Assembly: GCA_027451455.1 (NCBI GenBank)
Contig: DAIDJI010000264.1
Location: 1 to 7,414, forward strand
DNA from: Planctomycetales bacterium
GTDB lineage: Bacteria; Planctomycetota; Planctomycetia; Isosphaerales; Isosphaeraceae
DNA: 7,414 nucleotides
Direction: 5' to 3'
The translations under genes and the position numbers were made by a program. The first letter of the stretch is position 1, and the number at the start of each line of letters is the position of its first letter. Below are positions 6,266 to 7,414 of this stretch, piece by piece. The notes below the pieces were generated by a model, which searched no databases, had not been told where the DNA came from, and was given only the letters and a program-made list of their open reading frames with translations.

Positions 6266-7414
6266 GTGTCCCAGTCCACCCGATCGCCAGGGCTTCGCCC
6301 GCTCGCCTGGATCGTGCTGACGACGGCGCTGATCCCCACCTCGACGCCGGCCCAGGCCGATGAATTCAGCCGGCTGGTCGGACCCTCGCTTTTTGAGATA
6401 CCACGCCGACCGGATGGAAAAGGCGTACAGGCTCTCTCGATCCGAGGGATCGAGGCGATGCCGGAGGTTCTCTCCGGCGAGCGCTCGGCTTTTCTCGTGG
6501 TGGAGACCGACGAGGGGAACCTGGCCAAGCTGCTGGTTTCCCCAGCGCTCCGGCCGCGTCCGGTCGTGGAGGGGCAAACCGAGCGCCCGGTGGTCCCGAT
6601 CCTTAGCCTGGATCGGTTCGAGACGATCGATCGCGGCGACCGGGTGGCGCGAAAGGCTCGCGGCCGGGATGTCGTGCTCTTTGACGGCTTCGACTTCGAT
6701 CTGGACAGCGGCCAGGTGGTTCCGCCCGGCTTCGGCGGCGATATCCGGTTCGAGAGCAAGGCGAACGGCGGACCCGCCCTGGTCGCTCTCGGTGCCAGCC
6801 GGCTTTACCCGATCGACCGCCCGATCAAGATGGCCGGTGTCGAGACGGGTCGGCCCTCGACGGGCCTGAAGGTCCTCCCGACCGACTTCAACGGCCGATA
6901 TACCCTCGTCGCCAACGGCCAGCTCGCCGGCGCGCTGGAACTCTCGATCGGGGAGGATGGGACGGTCTCGGGCCAGTTTCGGTCCGACCGGAACGGCGGG
7001 CGATACCCGGTCACCGGCAAGATCGCCGCCGATCGGGCGCGTCGGATTGAATTCGAGATCCGGTTCCCGAGGTCCCGACAGTCGTTTGACGGCCTGCTCT
7101 GGACCGAGGAGCGAAACGTCTTCGCGGGGACGACCCGACTCCTGGAACACGAATACAGCTTCCTCGCGGTCCGCGAGGGTTTCCCAATCTATCCCGAGCC
7201 GATCGAGGGGACGGCGCCGCCTCGCGCCCCTTCGGTCGCGAAGACGACCACACTCGTCGTCGGCATCGCGGGCGATCGCTACACACTGGACGGTGCTGAG
7301 AAATCGGCCGATGAGATGACTCGGGCGCTCTCGACGGCGATGGCCTCTCGATCGGCGTCCGAGGCGCTCATCCGGGTCCCGCCCTCGACGCCGTTTGAGA
7401 AGGTGCAGGACCTC
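6266..7414 (+). CDS. Exported protein with ExbD/TolR-like C-terminal region (partial, 3' end outside window)
   Basis: The frame is open for 383 codons to the window edge. From GTG 6266 the product starts with a signal peptide: basic n-region (MSQSTRSPGLR), hydrophobic core (LAWIVLTTALIPT) and AQA at 29-31 before DEFSRL, so cleavage after residue 31 is likely and the protein is exported. Residues 32-200 match no family I know. Residues about 208-305 look like a beta-rich module with repeated short strands (GRYTLVANGQ, GTVSGQFRS, GRYPVTGKI, FDGLLWTEERNVFAGTTRL). Residues about 327-383 (TLVVGIAGDRYTLDG, then EMTRALSTAMASR, then ALIRVPPSTPFEKVQDL) follow the strand-helix-strand pattern of the ExbD/TolR periplasmic domain. 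That resemblance is by eye. No membrane helix other than the signal is seen, unlike true ExbD. The gene diverges from cvpA. An intact secreted protein is well supported; its function is not known. Confidence 0.82.
   Translation, partial: MSQSTRSPGLRPLAWIVLTTALIPTSTPAQADEFSRLVGPSLFEIPRRPDGKGVQALSIRGIEAMPEVLSGERSAFLVVETDEGNLAKLLVSPALRPRPVVEGQTERPVVPILSLDRFETIDRGDRVARKARGRDVVLFDGFDFDLDSGQVVPPGFGGDIRFESKANGGPALVALGASRLYPIDRPIKMAGVETGRPSTGLKVLPTDFNGRYTLVANGQLAGALELSIGEDGTVSGQFRSDRNGGRYPVTGKIAADRARRIEFEIRFPRSRQSFDGLLWTEERNVFAGTTRLLEHEYSFLAVREGFPIYPEPIEGTAPPRAPSVAKTTTLVVGIAGDRYTLDGAEKSADEMTRALSTAMASRSASEALIRVPPSTPFEKVQDL

Noticed and set aside
6071..7150. Upstream extension of the cvpA frame to 591 aa
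   Set aside because: The CvpA domain starts cleanly at ATG 6070 behind a strong Shine-Dalgarno, and the upstream part is antisense to the exported-protein gene, which shows a signal peptide and good codon bias.

Overview
The window is high-GC bacterial DNA, about two thirds G+C by eye. It most likely comes from a planctomycete, perhaps of the Isosphaeraceae type. The support is the RF2 N-terminus and frameshift site, a polytopic membrane protein with a C-terminal domain of a type I associate with planctomycetes (DUF6798-like), and several lineage-restricted proteins of unknown function. No tRNA, rRNA, CRISPR array, insertion sequence or phage gene was seen. The content is mostly chromosomal housekeeping, not an obvious accessory island.

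Layout: positions 1-1459 carry a leftward pair, gluQ (glutamyl-Q tRNA(Asp) synthetase, 467-1459) followed by lgt (prolipoprotein diacylglyceryl transferase, 1-397, cut by the window edge). A gap of about 160 bp (1460-1617) separates gluQ from the divergent rightward prfB (peptide chain release factor 2). prfB is read only with a programmed +1 frameshift at a CUU UGA C site (1684-1690). A 203-aa protein of unknown function (2755-3366) follows prfB after 17 bp and probably shares its transcript.

That protein ends tail to tail with, and overlaps by 43 bp, a large leftward membrane protein gene (3324-5261) resembling GT-C glycosyltransferases. Upstream of it on the same strand is a cvpA-family gene (5375-6070). 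After a 195-bp divergent intergenic region, a rightward gene (6266 to the window end) encodes an exported protein. It has a clear signal peptide, a beta-rich middle and a C-terminal stretch resembling the periplasmic domain of ExbD/TolR.

Functionally there is a translation cluster (tRNA modification and termination) and an envelope cluster (lipoprotein maturation, CvpA, a GT-C-like membrane protein and an exported protein). No shared pathway beyond these themes can be shown. The points most worth a second look are the RF2 frameshift site that lacks the usual internal Shine-Dalgarno, the altered stop-codon-reading loop of RF2 (SPY and RRQ in place of SPF and RRH), the exported ExbD-like protein, and a strong over-representation of GATC across the window.
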